From Nonlabens tegetincola (GTDB taxonomy: Bacteria > Bacteroidota > Bacteroidia > Flavobacteriales > Flavobacteriaceae): 64,000 nucleotides of DNA. The position numbers and the translations under genes are program-made. This document shows positions 1 to 8,372 of this stretch, piece by piece; position 1 is the stretch's first letter; every line of letters begins with the position of its first letter. The stretch is from positions 124,001 to 188,000 of the forward strand of contig NZ_MQVV01000017.1 in NCBI RefSeq assembly GCF_002954355.1, written 5' to 3'. The notes below the pieces were generated by a model, which was not told the origin of the DNA, made no database searches, and saw only the letters and a program-made list of their open reading frames with translations.

Positions 1-82
1 CTTCATTTAGTAATCATTAAATAACAATTCGTTAAGACAAAAAACTGTGCTTGCATATTAAATTTGAAAAAAAAAGCAAACA

Positions 83-217
83 ATGAAAGAGTACTATCTA
101 ACCAATGGTTATAGTGATTACAAAAGAAAGGTAATGACTGATGACAATTCAACTAAGGAAAAACCCAAAGTTGAACCTCAAGAGCTATTTGATACAAGGT
201 ATCAAAGTAAACTTTAA
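83..217 (+). CDS. small hypothetical protein (44 aa)
   Basis: An ATG-started reading frame of 44 codons, rich in charged residues (MKEYYLTNGYSDYKRK..., ending RYQSKL), with no signal peptide or membrane segment. Its stop codon runs directly into a strong rho-independent terminator, which supports transcription on this strand. A TAAATTTG box at 59-66 fits the Bacteroidetes -7 consensus, though no good -33 TTG was found at the usual distance. I recognise no family. It could be a small cytosolic protein or a chance frame inside a small RNA that ends at the same terminator. Confidence 0.45.
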   Translation: MKEYYLTNGYSDYKRKVMTDDNSTKEKPKVEPQELFDTRYQSKL

Positions 218-244
218 ACGGCTGGTTTCCCAGCCGTTTTTTTT
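217..244 (+). terminator. rho-independent terminator
   Basis: A 9-bp perfect stem, AACGGCTGG (217-225) with CCAGCCGTT (230-238) and a 4-nt loop, is followed by a T-run to 244. It overlaps the stop codon of the small gene at 83-217 and insulates it from the convergent amylase gene. Confidence 0.85.
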
Positions 245-264
245 ATTCTAAAGTATAGTAATAC

Positions 265-1932
265 TTAAAAGGACTCTAATAGGATTGTGTTGTTAACCAC
301 TTGTATGGACACCATTCCATCTTCTACAGAAAGTATTTTATCGGAATAAGCATCTCTAATCTCAGTTGCATTAGGGAATACTTTTTTAACTTCGATAGTA
401 GTTGGACCGTTAGTTAAACCAGTTCCTACTAGTACGTCGTCAACGACTCCATTTTTATTGTAAAAACGGGCGAACAACACGCCTTGGCCATCGTGTTCTA
501 GTTTAAAATGTTTTCCGGCTCCTACAGCAGGATGATTAGATCTAAATGTTCCTAACTTTTGATAATGCGACAACAAATTGTTGTCGATAGCATTCCAATT
601 CATCATAGAACGTAGATTAGCATCACCCAAAGCTCCGTCAACTATCAATTGTCTTGCAGTTTCATCACCGTAGTAGGTTTGTGCCATTCCTGGAGCTAGT
701 AGTAGCTTTGTAGCTGCTTCATACCTTTTTTCTCTTCTAGGATCAAATGGTTGCCCATCATCATGACTGCTTATGTAGTTCATGAAGTAAGCTTTATCAT
801 TTGGATCTTCGTTTAGTAAGCTTTCGCGAAAGCTATCATACTTACTAAATAATTCTTCATAACTAGCCTGTGCATGTCTTTTGAAACCAAAATTGATCAT
901 GCCGTCATAACCATAATCGAAATAATCTACTTGATTCTCGTCACTGAATGGAAAAGGTCTACCACCTGCTACTTCCCAACCATACAACTCACCTAAAACG
1001 AAAAACTCATCGTCATGAATCATTAAATCAGGATGGTTGGACTTCCATTTTTCAAATGCTTTTTTAGATTGATCAATAAAGGTTTGCCATACATCTTCTT
1101 CAACATGTTTAACTGTATCTACTCTAAATCCATCTACACCTGTTTCACGTGCATAATCAGTAACCCATTTAATAAGATAATTAGAAGGTGTACGTGGTAA
1201 ACCGGTTTCCTCAAAGAAGGCATCGATTTCCTGTATTTCTTGTTCGTATCTACCTTCTTTTTTCCATTTCTGGATTAAGATTTCTGGTAACTCGACTTCT
1301 TTACTACTATTCGTTAAAATATCTGGTAAATTGTTAGTTAGTGTACAGTCAACAGCTGTCGCTTGATCTTGATAGGTACAGGTAGGTGTAGTTCGCACCC
1401 AATCTGATGGCCAAACGGGATCTAACTCGGTTACAGGACCTGTGTGGTTAATAACCACATCTAGTAAAACTCTTATATCCTGATCGTGAGCTTTTTGAAC
1501 TATGGTTTTAAATTCCTCGTAAGTTCCATAGCTGGGTTCAATAGCTGTCCAATCCTTTGCCCAATATCCATGAAAAGCATAAGTATTTCCTGTTCCTTCA
1601 TCAACGCTGCCATGAATTTGCTCCCAAATAGGTGTAAGCCATATTGCATTTACTCCTAAATCAGAGAAGTAACCTTCATCTAGCTTTTGTATAATCCCTG
1701 CAAAATCACCACCTCTAAAATCTCTAAGTTTTCCTGTCTCTAGGTCTCTATTTATAATAGTGTCATTAGTGGTATCACCGTTTTTGAATCTATCTGTAAG
1801 TAAAAAATAAACATGTGCGCTTGACCAATCAAACACCTTTTCTGGAACGGCAACATCCGCATTATCTTTTGAATTACATGATGTTATAACCAATGCAAGT
1901 AGCAAAAAGAAAAGTAAATAGATATGTTTCAT
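265..1932 (-). CDS. secreted GH13 alpha-amylase-family lipoprotein
   Basis: Glycoside hydrolase family 13 enzyme of 555 aa, predicted to act on alpha-glucans. The start is set at ATG 1932 because it gives a lipoprotein signal peptide (MKHIYLLFF...LVITSC). The longer reading adds nine residues with no function. GH13 motifs are in order: VVINH near residue 160, GFRVD with nucleophile Asp ~272, LGELYG with acid/base Glu ~315, and SSHDD with the transition-state Asp ~391. The SPII signal suggests anchoring to the outer membrane or periplasmic face. One copy of the GCTTTCGCGAAAGC palindrome lies inside (820-833) and encodes SFRES. Exact specificity (amylase, neopullulanase or cyclomaltodextrinase type) cannot be fixed by eye. 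Confidence 0.92.
   Translation of the reverse strand: MKHIYLLFFLLLALVITSCNSKDNADVAVPEKVFDWSSAHVYFLLTDRFKNGDTTNDTIINRDLETGKLRDFRGGDFAGIIQKLDEGYFSDLGVNAIWLTPIWEQIHGSVDEGTGNTYAFHGYWAKDWTAIEPSYGTYEEFKTIVQKAHDQDIRVLLDVVINHTGPVTELDPVWPSDWVRTTPTCTYQDQATAVDCTLTNNLPDILTNSSKEVELPEILIQKWKKEGRYEQEIQEIDAFFEETGLPRTPSNYLIKWVTDYARETGVDGFRVDTVKHVEEDVWQTFIDQSKKAFEKWKSNHPDLMIHDDEFFVLGELYGWEVAGGRPFPFSDENQVDYFDYGYDGMINFGFKRHAQASYEELFSKYDSFRESLLNEDPNDKAYFMNYISSHDDGQPFDPRREKRYEAATKLLLAPGMAQTYYGDETARQLIVDGALGDANLRSMMNWNAIDNNLLSHYQKLGTFRSNHPAVGAGKHFKLEHDGQGVLFARFYNKNGVVDDVLVGTGLTNGPTTIEVKKVFPNATEIRDAYSDKILSVEDGMVSIQVVNNTILLESF
820..833. repeat. GCTTTCGCGAAAGC palindrome, copy 1
   Basis: Perfect 14-bp palindrome inside the amylase gene, read there as SFRES. 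One of 13 identical cores in the window. Confidence 0.97.
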
Positions 1933-2006
1933 GAAATAAATTTGAGTACTAAAATACATTCACAATTGTTTTTTATGATGTTATCAGATTTATAAATAAT
2001 ACAACG

Positions 2007-2038
2007 TTGTAGTTTGTAATCTAAGGACAATATCTTTG
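2007..2038 (+). promoter_or_regulatory. Bacteroidetes-type promoter
   Basis: TTG at 2007-2009 and TATCTTTG at 2031-2038, separated by 21 nt, match the Bacteroidetes -33/-7 pattern. The -7 box ends 10 nt before the ATG at 2049, so the mRNA of the hydroxylase-family gene would have a very short leader. Confidence 0.6.
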
Positions 2039-2048
2039 TAATCGATTT

Positions 2049-2927
2049 ATGAATAAATATGTAGACGTTTTTATAAGTAGTTTTAAAGGCTATTTTAATT
2101 ATATAATTCATGAGGTTACACATCCTGAATGGGGTAGCTATTTTTATGGATTGTTATTACTATCCATGGTTGTTTATGTCTTGGAAATAATTATTCCATG
2201 GAGAAAAAAGCAGTCGGTAGTTCGCAAGGACTTTTGGTTGGATCTTTTTTACTTACTATTTAATTTCTTTTTGTTTTCACTTATAGGCTATAACGCAGTC
2301 AGTGATGTTTTTGTGACCCTGTTTAATGATGGATTGCGAGGTATAGGCATTACCAATCTAGTAGCTATTGAAATACAATCTTGGCCAGTATGGGCACAGT
2401 TGCTAACGATGTTTATAATAGCAGACTTTATCCAATGGAATATTCATAGGTTGCTTCACAGAGTGCCTGCTTTGTGGCGTTTTCATAAGGTGCATCATAG
2501 TGTTAAGGAAATGGGTTTTGCCGCTCAATTTAGATTCCATTTTATGGAAACTATAATATATAAGAGCTTGCAGTATATACCACTGGCAATGATAGGATTT
2601 GGAATACAAGAGTTTTTTGTGGTACACATGATTGCGATTTTAATTGGTCATTTAAATCATGCTAACTTAAACTGGGATTATGGACCATTAAAATATGTTT
2701 TTAACAATCCCAAGATGCATTTATGGCATCATGCAAAAAAGCTTCCTAAAGAACATCCTTATGGTGTTAATTTTGGTCTATCCTTAAGTATATGGGATTA
2801 TTTATTTAAAACTGCTCATCAACCCTACAATGATCCTTATTTAGAATTGGGATTTGAAGGTGATGAGAATTATCCTGATGACTTTATTAAACAAACCATA
2901 AAAGGATTTGATAAAAATCAATCCTAA
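2049..2927 (+). CDS. sterol desaturase / fatty acid hydroxylase family membrane protein
   Basis: A 292-aa integral membrane protein of the fatty acid hydroxylase superfamily, whose members use a di-iron centre to hydroxylate or desaturate lipids or carotenoids. The histidine clusters are visible: HRLLHR, HKVHH, HLNH and HLWHH. Several hydrophobic segments precede and separate them, as expected for an active site facing the cytoplasm. It stands alone with its own promoter and is divergent from the amylase gene. Its stop abuts the end of the convergent gene at 2928. The lipid substrate cannot be inferred from the sequence. Confidence 0.88.
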   Translation: MNKYVDVFISSFKGYFNYIIHEVTHPEWGSYFYGLLLLSMVVYVLEIIIPWRKKQSVVRKDFWLDLFYLLFNFFLFSLIGYNAVSDVFVTLFNDGLRGIGITNLVAIEIQSWPVWAQLLTMFIIADFIQWNIHRLLHRVPALWRFHKVHHSVKEMGFAAQFRFHFMETIIYKSLQYIPLAMIGFGIQEFFVVHMIAILIGHLNHANLNWDYGPLKYVFNNPKMHLWHHAKKLPKEHPYGVNFGLSLSIWDYLFKTAHQPYNDPYLELGFEGDENYPDDFIKQTIKGFDKNQS

Positions 2928-3404
2928 TTAGATTCTTCCTGGACTAAATATTCGTTTTTTAAAGCCAAAAAGATCTGCTAGTTTTTCAGCCTCGTATTGG
3001 GCTGCTTGTTCATCTTCAAGTTGTAATAGCAATAATCTTTGATAATGATTTTCAGTGAGTAAGCAAATTCTAAAAACTTGTTTTTTGGAACTGCTAGTAA
3101 CCATTGATCTACTTGTCAAGGTCGTTTTTTCTGTAAAGGAAAGTACCGATATATCCGTGTATGGGCTTAATGTTTCCCATGTTCCAAATTTGATAAATAA
3201 TACTTGAGTGTATGATTTTAATCTATTTTGATTCTTGTCTAATAAAACGCCTTTACGTGAAAGTAATATAGCAAAACCAACAAGTGTGATACAAATTCCA
3301 ACAACAACATTTGAAGTAATCCCTACCAAACCGATTATGATAAATAATCCACTTAAAATTCTTGTAACAGGTGGAAAAAGCCAACTTGTTTTAAAATTAT
3401 GCAT
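2928..3404 (-). CDS. small membrane protein of unknown function
   Basis: A 158-aa protein with two closely spaced hydrophobic segments near residues 10-50 (PPVTRILSGLFIIIGLVG..., VGICITLVGFAILLS). A soluble C-terminal part of about 100 residues follows, ending in a helical stretch. Its ATG shares one base with the stop codon of the upstream SDR gene (TAATG), so the two are probably co-translated. I do not recognise a family. A membrane-anchored PH-like fold is possible but unproven. Confidence 0.7.
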   Translation of the reverse strand: MHNFKTSWLFPPVTRILSGLFIIIGLVGITSNVVVGICITLVGFAILLSRKGVLLDKNQNRLKSYTQVLFIKFGTWETLSPYTDISVLSFTEKTTLTSRSMVTSSSKKQVFRICLLTENHYQRLLLLQLEDEQAAQYEAEKLADLFGFKKRIFSPGRI

Positions 3405-4207
3405 TACAAACCATAGTGTTTTTTAAGCATGTTCTCATACATTTTTTCAGGTAGTATTTTTTTGAGAACGATGGAGAACTTTTGTAAAAAGCTACCTACT
3501 TTATAATGAATTCCGGGATTCTTTGCTTTTAATATTTTTTCGACTGTATATGCAACCTCCATTGGATCATTACCGTCATCCACATGTTCATCTATGAGCT
3601 TTAAGGTGTGTGAATAACCTTTTTCATAATCACTACCAGCAACAACGGGTGCGTGGTACCTACCTGCTGCGATATTTGTTGCAAAATCTCCAGGTGCTAG
3701 GTTACTAAAATGAATATTGAGGTGAGCACACTCCATACGATATGCTTCAGTCGCTATTTCTAGCGCTCCTTTTGAAGCACTGTAAATCCCTCGATAAGGT
3801 AATCCCATGTATCCAGCGATACTGGTTATATTTATCACTTGTCCCCTTTTTTGTTTACGCATTATTGGTAAAACCGCTTTTAACACCCTAAGAGGACCAT
3901 AAAAATTAGTTTCCATAGCATGTTTTACCTCATCAATCGGAGTTTCCTCAATTGGTCCTGTAATACCTACACCTGCATTATTAATTAAGACGTCAATGGT
4001 AGTTTCTTTTTGTAAAATAGACGCAACACAGTTGTGCGCTGATTCTAAATCATGAACATCAAGTGCGACTAATTCAAAAGGTAAATTAGAATACTTATTA
4101 GGATTTCTACTTGTACCATACACCTTATAATCTAGTGATGAAAGATGTGTAGCTATGGATTTACCAATACCAGATGAAGCGCCAGTAACAAGAACCACTT
4201 TATTCAT
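3404..4207 (-). CDS. short-chain dehydrogenase/reductase (SDR)
   Basis: Classical SDR oxidoreductase of 267 aa. The N-terminus carries the nucleotide-binding motif TGASSGIGKS (residues ~7-16). NNAGVG lies near residue 87 and the catalytic YSASK (Tyr-x-x-x-Lys) near 150. The C-terminal third is longer and basic (KFSIVLKKILPEKMYENMLKK), which resembles membrane-associated SDRs acting on lipids or retinoids. Cofactor and substrate are not determined. It is transcribed with the small membrane protein downstream, and the SRP RNA gene lies just upstream on the same strand. Confidence 0.9.
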   Translation of the reverse strand: MNKVVLVTGASSGIGKSIATHLSSLDYKVYGTSRNPNKYSNLPFELVALDVHDLESAHNCVASILQKETTIDVLINNAGVGITGPIEETPIDEVKHAMETNFYGPLRVLKAVLPIMRKQKRGQVINITSIAGYMGLPYRGIYSASKGALEIATEAYRMECAHLNIHFSNLAPGDFATNIAAGRYHAPVVAGSDYEKGYSHTLKLIDEHVDDGNDPMEVAYTVEKILKAKNPGIHYKVGSFLQKFSIVLKKILPEKMYENMLKKHYGL

Positions 4208-4256
4208 ATTAGTCTTAATATCAGGTAGTTAAATTTCAATGAAGTGTACAAAAAAA

Positions 4257-4352
4257 GGCAAGCTACCTACATCACACCGCTACGACCGCTTACCTTTGCT
4301 GCGTTCCCGCCCTGGAGGAGTTCAGCAGGAGCTGGTTGTGTAGGACTTGCCC
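4257..4352 (-). ncRNA. ffs: signal recognition particle RNA, small bacterial (4.5S) type
   Basis: Read on the minus strand, the ~96-nt transcript folds into one long hairpin. The 5' end GGCAAG pairs with CTTGCC at the 3' end, and CCTACA pairs with TGTAGG. The apical part contains CAGGGCGGGAACGCAGCAAAG, which corresponds to the conserved SRP domain IV that binds Ffh (compare GGAAGGAAGCAG in E. coli). The 3' end is followed by a T-run at 4251-4256. With Ffh it targets membrane and secreted proteins co-translationally. Ends are approximate by a few bases. Confidence 0.93.
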
Positions 4353-4438
4353 GGTGCAAATATATAATCTTGTATGGCTGTCACAAAGGATTAACTGTAT
4401 TTTTATGAGTATATTTCGACTGAATTTTAAGTTGTACT

Positions 4439-5484
4439 ATGAAATTAAAATCGATCGCTATAATTGCGACAATAGCACTCTCATTATCAGGATGTAAGAC
4501 TGAACTGGAAAAATTCTCTTCAAACTACAGTTTAGAAATTTCCAACCCAAAATCGGTATATACACAGAATGATGAAATAAAAATTAGCCTTATCGATGAC
4601 GCTGGTATAGGTATGGACAGTATAAAATGGTACCGCAATGCTCAACTTTTAAAAGAGGTTTCGGGTAGTACGCTTTCGCGAAAGCTGGCTAACGAACCTT
4701 TAGGTAACATTACCTATAAAGCTCGTATTTATAAAGACGGGAAAATAACGGCTGCCACAACACAGGTTACTCAGTATTCCAACAAACAGCCTAATATGAT
4801 TAAAACTGTAGTGACTAATAGGTTTCCACATTTGACTGAAGCTTATACACAAGGTCTAGAGTTTTATGGAGATAGTTTATATGAAAGTACCGGACAATAT
4901 CGTGAGAGTGATTTAAGAATCACCAATCCAACTACCGGTGAGGTAATTAAAAAAATCGAATTACCTGCCAATGAATTTGCAGAAGGTATGACCATTTTAA
5001 ACAATAAAATTTATCAACTTACCTGGCGCAGTAACAAAGGATATGTTTATGATCTTAACTTGAACAAGTTAGATGAATTTAGATACAACGAGAGTAAAGA
5101 AGGCTGGGTCTTACTAACGATGGCAAACATTTACTGAAAAGTGATGGTAGTGCCAAAATTTGGAGGATAGATCCAAACACTTATGAAGAGTTAGGGTACA
5201 TTGAAGTTACTAGTAATGATCGACGCATTGATAAGATCAATGAATTGGAATTTGTAAATGGTAAAATTTATTGCAATGTGTATCAAAATGATTTAATCAT
5301 GGTTGTAAATCCAGAAAATGGCGCTGTAGAATCATTTATAAATGTTAAGGATTTACGCAATGAGATACCTAATTGGGATAAAGACAATAACGTACTTAAT
5401 GGAATCGCTTACCGTAATGAAACTGGTAAGTTCTATGTAACAGGAAAAAGATGGAACACTCTTTTTGAAATTGAATTACAATAG
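4439..5484 (+). pseudogene. glutamine cyclotransferase-family lipoprotein, interrupted by a frameshift
   Basis: Glutaminyl-peptide cyclotransferase (bacterial/plant beta-propeller type), which turns N-terminal Gln into pyroglutamate. The first frame (4439-5137) has a lipoprotein signal (IALSLSGC) and the family's AYTQGLEF and LYESTGQY motifs. It then reads EGWVLLTMANIY and stops. The second frame continues the family sequence as LTNDGKHLLKSDGSAKIWRIDP through to 5484. Adding one G to GGG at 5106-5108 restores EGWGLTNDGK and a 348-aa protein. The break may be a sequencing error or a real lesion. The palindrome copy at 4672-4685 encodes LSRK. The stop overlaps the next gene's GTG by one base. 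Confidence 0.9.
4672..4685. repeat. GCTTTCGCGAAAGC palindrome, copy 2
   Basis: Perfect 14-bp core inside the glutamine cyclotransferase gene, read as TLSRKL. Confidence 0.97.
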
Positions 5485-5888
5485 TGAAAGAGGAACTTCC
5501 TATCTACTCCAAAGAGCTTTTTGTAACGGACGAACATATAGATCAAAATGGGCATGTAAATAATGTAATCTATGTGCAATGGGTTAATGATATCGCACTG
5601 GAGCATTGGTTTTCAAAGTCCAACCAAAAACAACAAAAAGAGGTATTATGGTTTTTAGTAAAGCATACCATTAACTATAAAAGTCAAGCGGTTATCGGTG
5701 ACCGAATTATTATTAAGACTCAGGTAGGACGAGCAACAAATGTGAGATATGAACGTTTGGTAAATATTTACAATGCAGATAGTAATCAATTACTAGCAAG
5801 CTCAAAAACAGATTGGTGCGCTGTAAATCCTGATGGAAAAATTATTAAAATCTCTCAAGAAATTAGAGATTTATTTGAAGTGAAATAG
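5484..5888 (+). CDS. acyl-CoA thioesterase, 4-hydroxybenzoyl-CoA thioesterase (hotdog) type
   Basis: A 134-aa cytosolic hotdog-fold protein. The hallmark D-x-x-G-HVNN-x-x-Y-x-x-W is present near residues 18-31 (DQNGHVNNVIYVQW), with the catalytic Asp region at its start. Family members hydrolyse acyl- or aryl-CoA thioesters. The GTG start overlaps the TAG of the cyclotransferase gene (TAGTG), and the next gene follows after one base, so a three-gene operon is likely. The exact acyl chain is unknown. Confidence 0.85.
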   Translation: MKEELPIYSKELFVTDEHIDQNGHVNNVIYVQWVNDIALEHWFSKSNQKQQKEVLWFLVKHTINYKSQAVIGDRIIIKTQVGRATNVRYERLVNIYNADSNQLLASSKTDWCAVNPDGKIIKISQEIRDLFEVK

Positions 5889-5889
5889 T

Positions 5890-7425
5890 ATGAAGAACTT
5901 TTTAGGCGTCTTAGGAATTCTAATTTTATTGATCACAGGAACCTCGTGTAGGGATGATTTTTCGTTTGAACCTAGTACAGGAAATCTAGAATTTTCTCAA
6001 GATACTGTGTTTCTAGATACTGTATTTTCTACAATTGGAAGCAGCACTAGAACACTCAAAGTTTACAATAGAAGTTCAAACAACATAGTAATTCCTAGAG
6101 TTGCACTAGCCGATGGTACTAATTCAAAATACCGATTAAACGTTGATGGAATACCTGGTCAAGTGTTTGAAAATGTCGAATTACTAGCAAAGGATTCCTT
6201 GTTTGTTTTTATTGAAACAACTGTAGATATTACTGATTTTACAAACGACACTCAATTTGTTTATGAAGATCAAATTGAATTTGATAGTGGCGCGTTGCAA
6301 CAAAAAGTAGAATTAGTAACTCTTATACAAGATGCTATCTTCTTATTTCCTGAACGTGATGCCGATGGAGTAATAGGAACATTACCTCTAGGAACTACAC
6401 AGGATGGTGAGGAAATTAGAATTCAAGGTTTTGTTCTAGATGACAGTCAACTCAATTTTACAAATGAAAAACCTTATGTAATATATGGTTATGCAGCAAT
6501 CCCTAATAATAGGACCATGACTATTCAACCTGGGGCAAGACTTCATTTTCACGCTAATAGTGGGATAATAGCCACTAATGAAGCTACCGTAAAAGCTTTG
6601 GGAGATTTCTCCTCAACAGAAGATCTAGAAAACGAAATTATAATTGAAGGTGATAGACTTGAACCATCATTTGCAGACTTACCTGGTCAATGGGGAACAA
6701 TTTGGCTTACTCAAGGTAGCTTAAATCATGAATTCAATCATGTTACTATCAAAAATGCCAGTGTAGGGATTTTGATGGATAATTCTAATCCTAATTCTAC
6801 AGGTGCTACCTTAAAGATAAATAATAGTCAGATTTTAAACAGTTCAAATAGTGCTTTAATCGCAACTACTGCCGATGTTGATTGCTCTAATAGTATTTTT
6901 CATAACAGTGGTCAAAGTACCGTGATAGCAAGACTAGGTGGTTCTTACAACTTTAATAATTGTACCATTTCAAATTACTGGCGTAATAGCTTTAGACAAG
7001 ATGCAACATTATTAATAACAAACGGCTTTCCTAATTCTGAATTAAGTGAAGATCTTATAGAAGCTACGTTTTCTAATTGTATCGTATATGGAGATAGGAA
7101 TATTGAGATTGCCCTAGCTGATACTGAAAATAGTTTGTTCAATTTTAATTTTAACCATAGCTTGTTAAGAATCAATGATGTATTTAATGATTTAGACGGT
7201 AATCCTAATTACGATTTTAACAACCCATTACTTTACGAGAACAACATTCTAAACATCGATCCGGAATTTGAAAACCCTGCCAGATTTTTGATGAGAATTG
7301 ACAATTCATCTGGTGCTAATGGCATTGCCAATCCAACTACAGCTAGTAACACTGATATTCTAAACATTACGCGAGGAAGCAATCCTGATGCTGGTGCTTA
7401 TGAAAGTCAAGATCTTAATAATTAA
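5890..7425 (+). CDS. surface lipoprotein with predicted beta-helix region
   Basis: A 511-aa predicted lipoprotein. The signal peptide ends LLITGTSC. An immunoglobulin-like beta region follows (about residues 30-150, with LDTVFSTIGSSTRTLKVYN). Residues ~220-440 are rich in Asn-containing short repeats (INNSQILNSSNSALI, NCTISNYW, FSNCIVYG), typical of a right-handed parallel beta-helix. Similar proteins are common in Flavobacteriaceae, but I know no assigned function. It could be a surface adhesin or a polysaccharide-binding protein. It is the third gene of the run starting at 4439. Confidence 0.8.
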   Translation: MKNFLGVLGILILLITGTSCRDDFSFEPSTGNLEFSQDTVFLDTVFSTIGSSTRTLKVYNRSSNNIVIPRVALADGTNSKYRLNVDGIPGQVFENVELLAKDSLFVFIETTVDITDFTNDTQFVYEDQIEFDSGALQQKVELVTLIQDAIFLFPERDADGVIGTLPLGTTQDGEEIRIQGFVLDDSQLNFTNEKPYVIYGYAAIPNNRTMTIQPGARLHFHANSGIIATNEATVKALGDFSSTEDLENEIIIEGDRLEPSFADLPGQWGTIWLTQGSLNHEFNHVTIKNASVGILMDNSNPNSTGATLKINNSQILNSSNSALIATTADVDCSNSIFHNSGQSTVIARLGGSYNFNNCTISNYWRNSFRQDATLLITNGFPNSELSEDLIEATFSNCIVYGDRNIEIALADTENSLFNFNFNHSLLRINDVFNDLDGNPNYDFNNPLLYENNILNIDPEFENPARFLMRIDNSSGANGIANPTTASNTDILNITRGSNPDAGAYESQDLNN

Positions 7426-7452
7426 CAACTAAAAACAACTAAAAAAATCGAT

Positions 7453-8325
7453 ATGTTAAAGAGAACTTTACCTTTTTTAATTTTAATTCTTTCTGTTGTA
7501 GCATGTACTACAGATATAGAACCACTGGATCCAGGATTAAATCCTAACGGTGGTAATAATGGTGGTGGTAACTTAAATGCCGTTTTCACCGCAGAAATTG
7601 ATGGTCAATTCAATGACTATTCAAGTACAGTCGAAGCTGAGGAAACTGAAGATGGTTTTACCGTAGGTACTTTGGGAAATCCTACTCTAGCCATTCAAGT
7701 ATTTAATCCTGCTGTTGGCTCCTTTAATGTAGACGCAAATAACACAAATACTGGTGCACTTATACTCTATTCTTCTGGTCCTAACAGCCTCTATGTTCCA
7801 ATGAGTGGTACTGTAACAATCACTTCCTATGATACTACAAATCAAATTGCAAACGGTACATTTGAAGGTGTCATGTCGGATATTGCAGGAGTAGATCCTG
7901 ATGTAATAATTACAAATGGTGTTTTTCAAAACATTACATACAACATCACAACCTCTTTTGATGAATGTGAAGCTCTATTAGACGGTAATCAGTTTGTAGC
8001 CGACGTTTTTGCATCAGCTGAAATCAATAATCAACTAAGTATTGCTTTCAGTAATAGCTTAAATGAACAAATCAACATTCAATTTCCATTGAATATTACT
8101 CCTGGCACTTATGATATAGAAGGTTTAGGAGGTACTTATATTGGTCGTTACACCGACACTAACGGAGTTGATTACACCTCTGTGCCAATGAGTGGTGAAT
8201 TAGTAATTACTAGTTCTTCTAACCTCATATTTGAAGGTACATTTGAATTTACAGTAGCCGAAGATGGAAATCCTGCTAATGTTATTGTCATAACCGCTGG
8301 AACATTTATCTACGACTATAATTAA
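7453..8325 (+). CDS. lipoprotein of unknown function with internal duplication
   Basis: A 290-aa lipoprotein (signal ends LSVVAC). A low-complexity linker of Asn and Gly (NPNGGNNGGGN, residues ~29-40) follows the lipidated Cys. The remainder contains two related beta-rich units: SVPMSGELVITSSSNLIFEGTFEF near residue 250 echoes YVPMSGTVTITSYDTT...NGTFEG near residue 115. A fold repeated twice is therefore likely. No family name or activity is recognised. It follows the beta-helix lipoprotein by 27 bases and is closed by a terminator. Confidence 0.78.
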   Translation: MLKRTLPFLILILSVVACTTDIEPLDPGLNPNGGNNGGGNLNAVFTAEIDGQFNDYSSTVEAEETEDGFTVGTLGNPTLAIQVFNPAVGSFNVDANNTNTGALILYSSGPNSLYVPMSGTVTITSYDTTNQIANGTFEGVMSDIAGVDPDVIITNGVFQNITYNITTSFDECEALLDGNQFVADVFASAEINNQLSIAFSNSLNEQINIQFPLNITPGTYDIEGLGGTYIGRYTDTNGVDYTSVPMSGELVITSSSNLIFEGTFEFTVAEDGNPANVIVITAGTFIYDYN

Positions 8326-8341
8326 TAAGAATTAACAGTAT

Positions 8342-8372
8342 AAAAAAACCGAGCTTGAAGCTCGGTTTTTTT
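8342..8372. terminator. bidirectional terminator
   Basis: Symmetric hairpin AAACCGAGC-TTGAA-GCTCGGTTT with A-run and T-run on either side, so it can end transcripts from both directions. It separates the convergent lipoprotein gene (ends 8325) and GlcNAc-kinase-like gene (stop codon at 8371-8373). Confidence 0.9.

Noticed and set aside
265-1932. A polysaccharide utilisation locus around the amylase
   Set aside because: No SusC/SusD pair adjoins the amylase; the only TonB receptor lies 38 kb away and pairs with DUF4249, not SusD.
5245-5484. Separate 79-codon gene at 5245-5484
   Set aside because: It is the downstream half of the glutamine cyclotransferase gene in the shifted frame; the family sequence continues upstream of its ATG.
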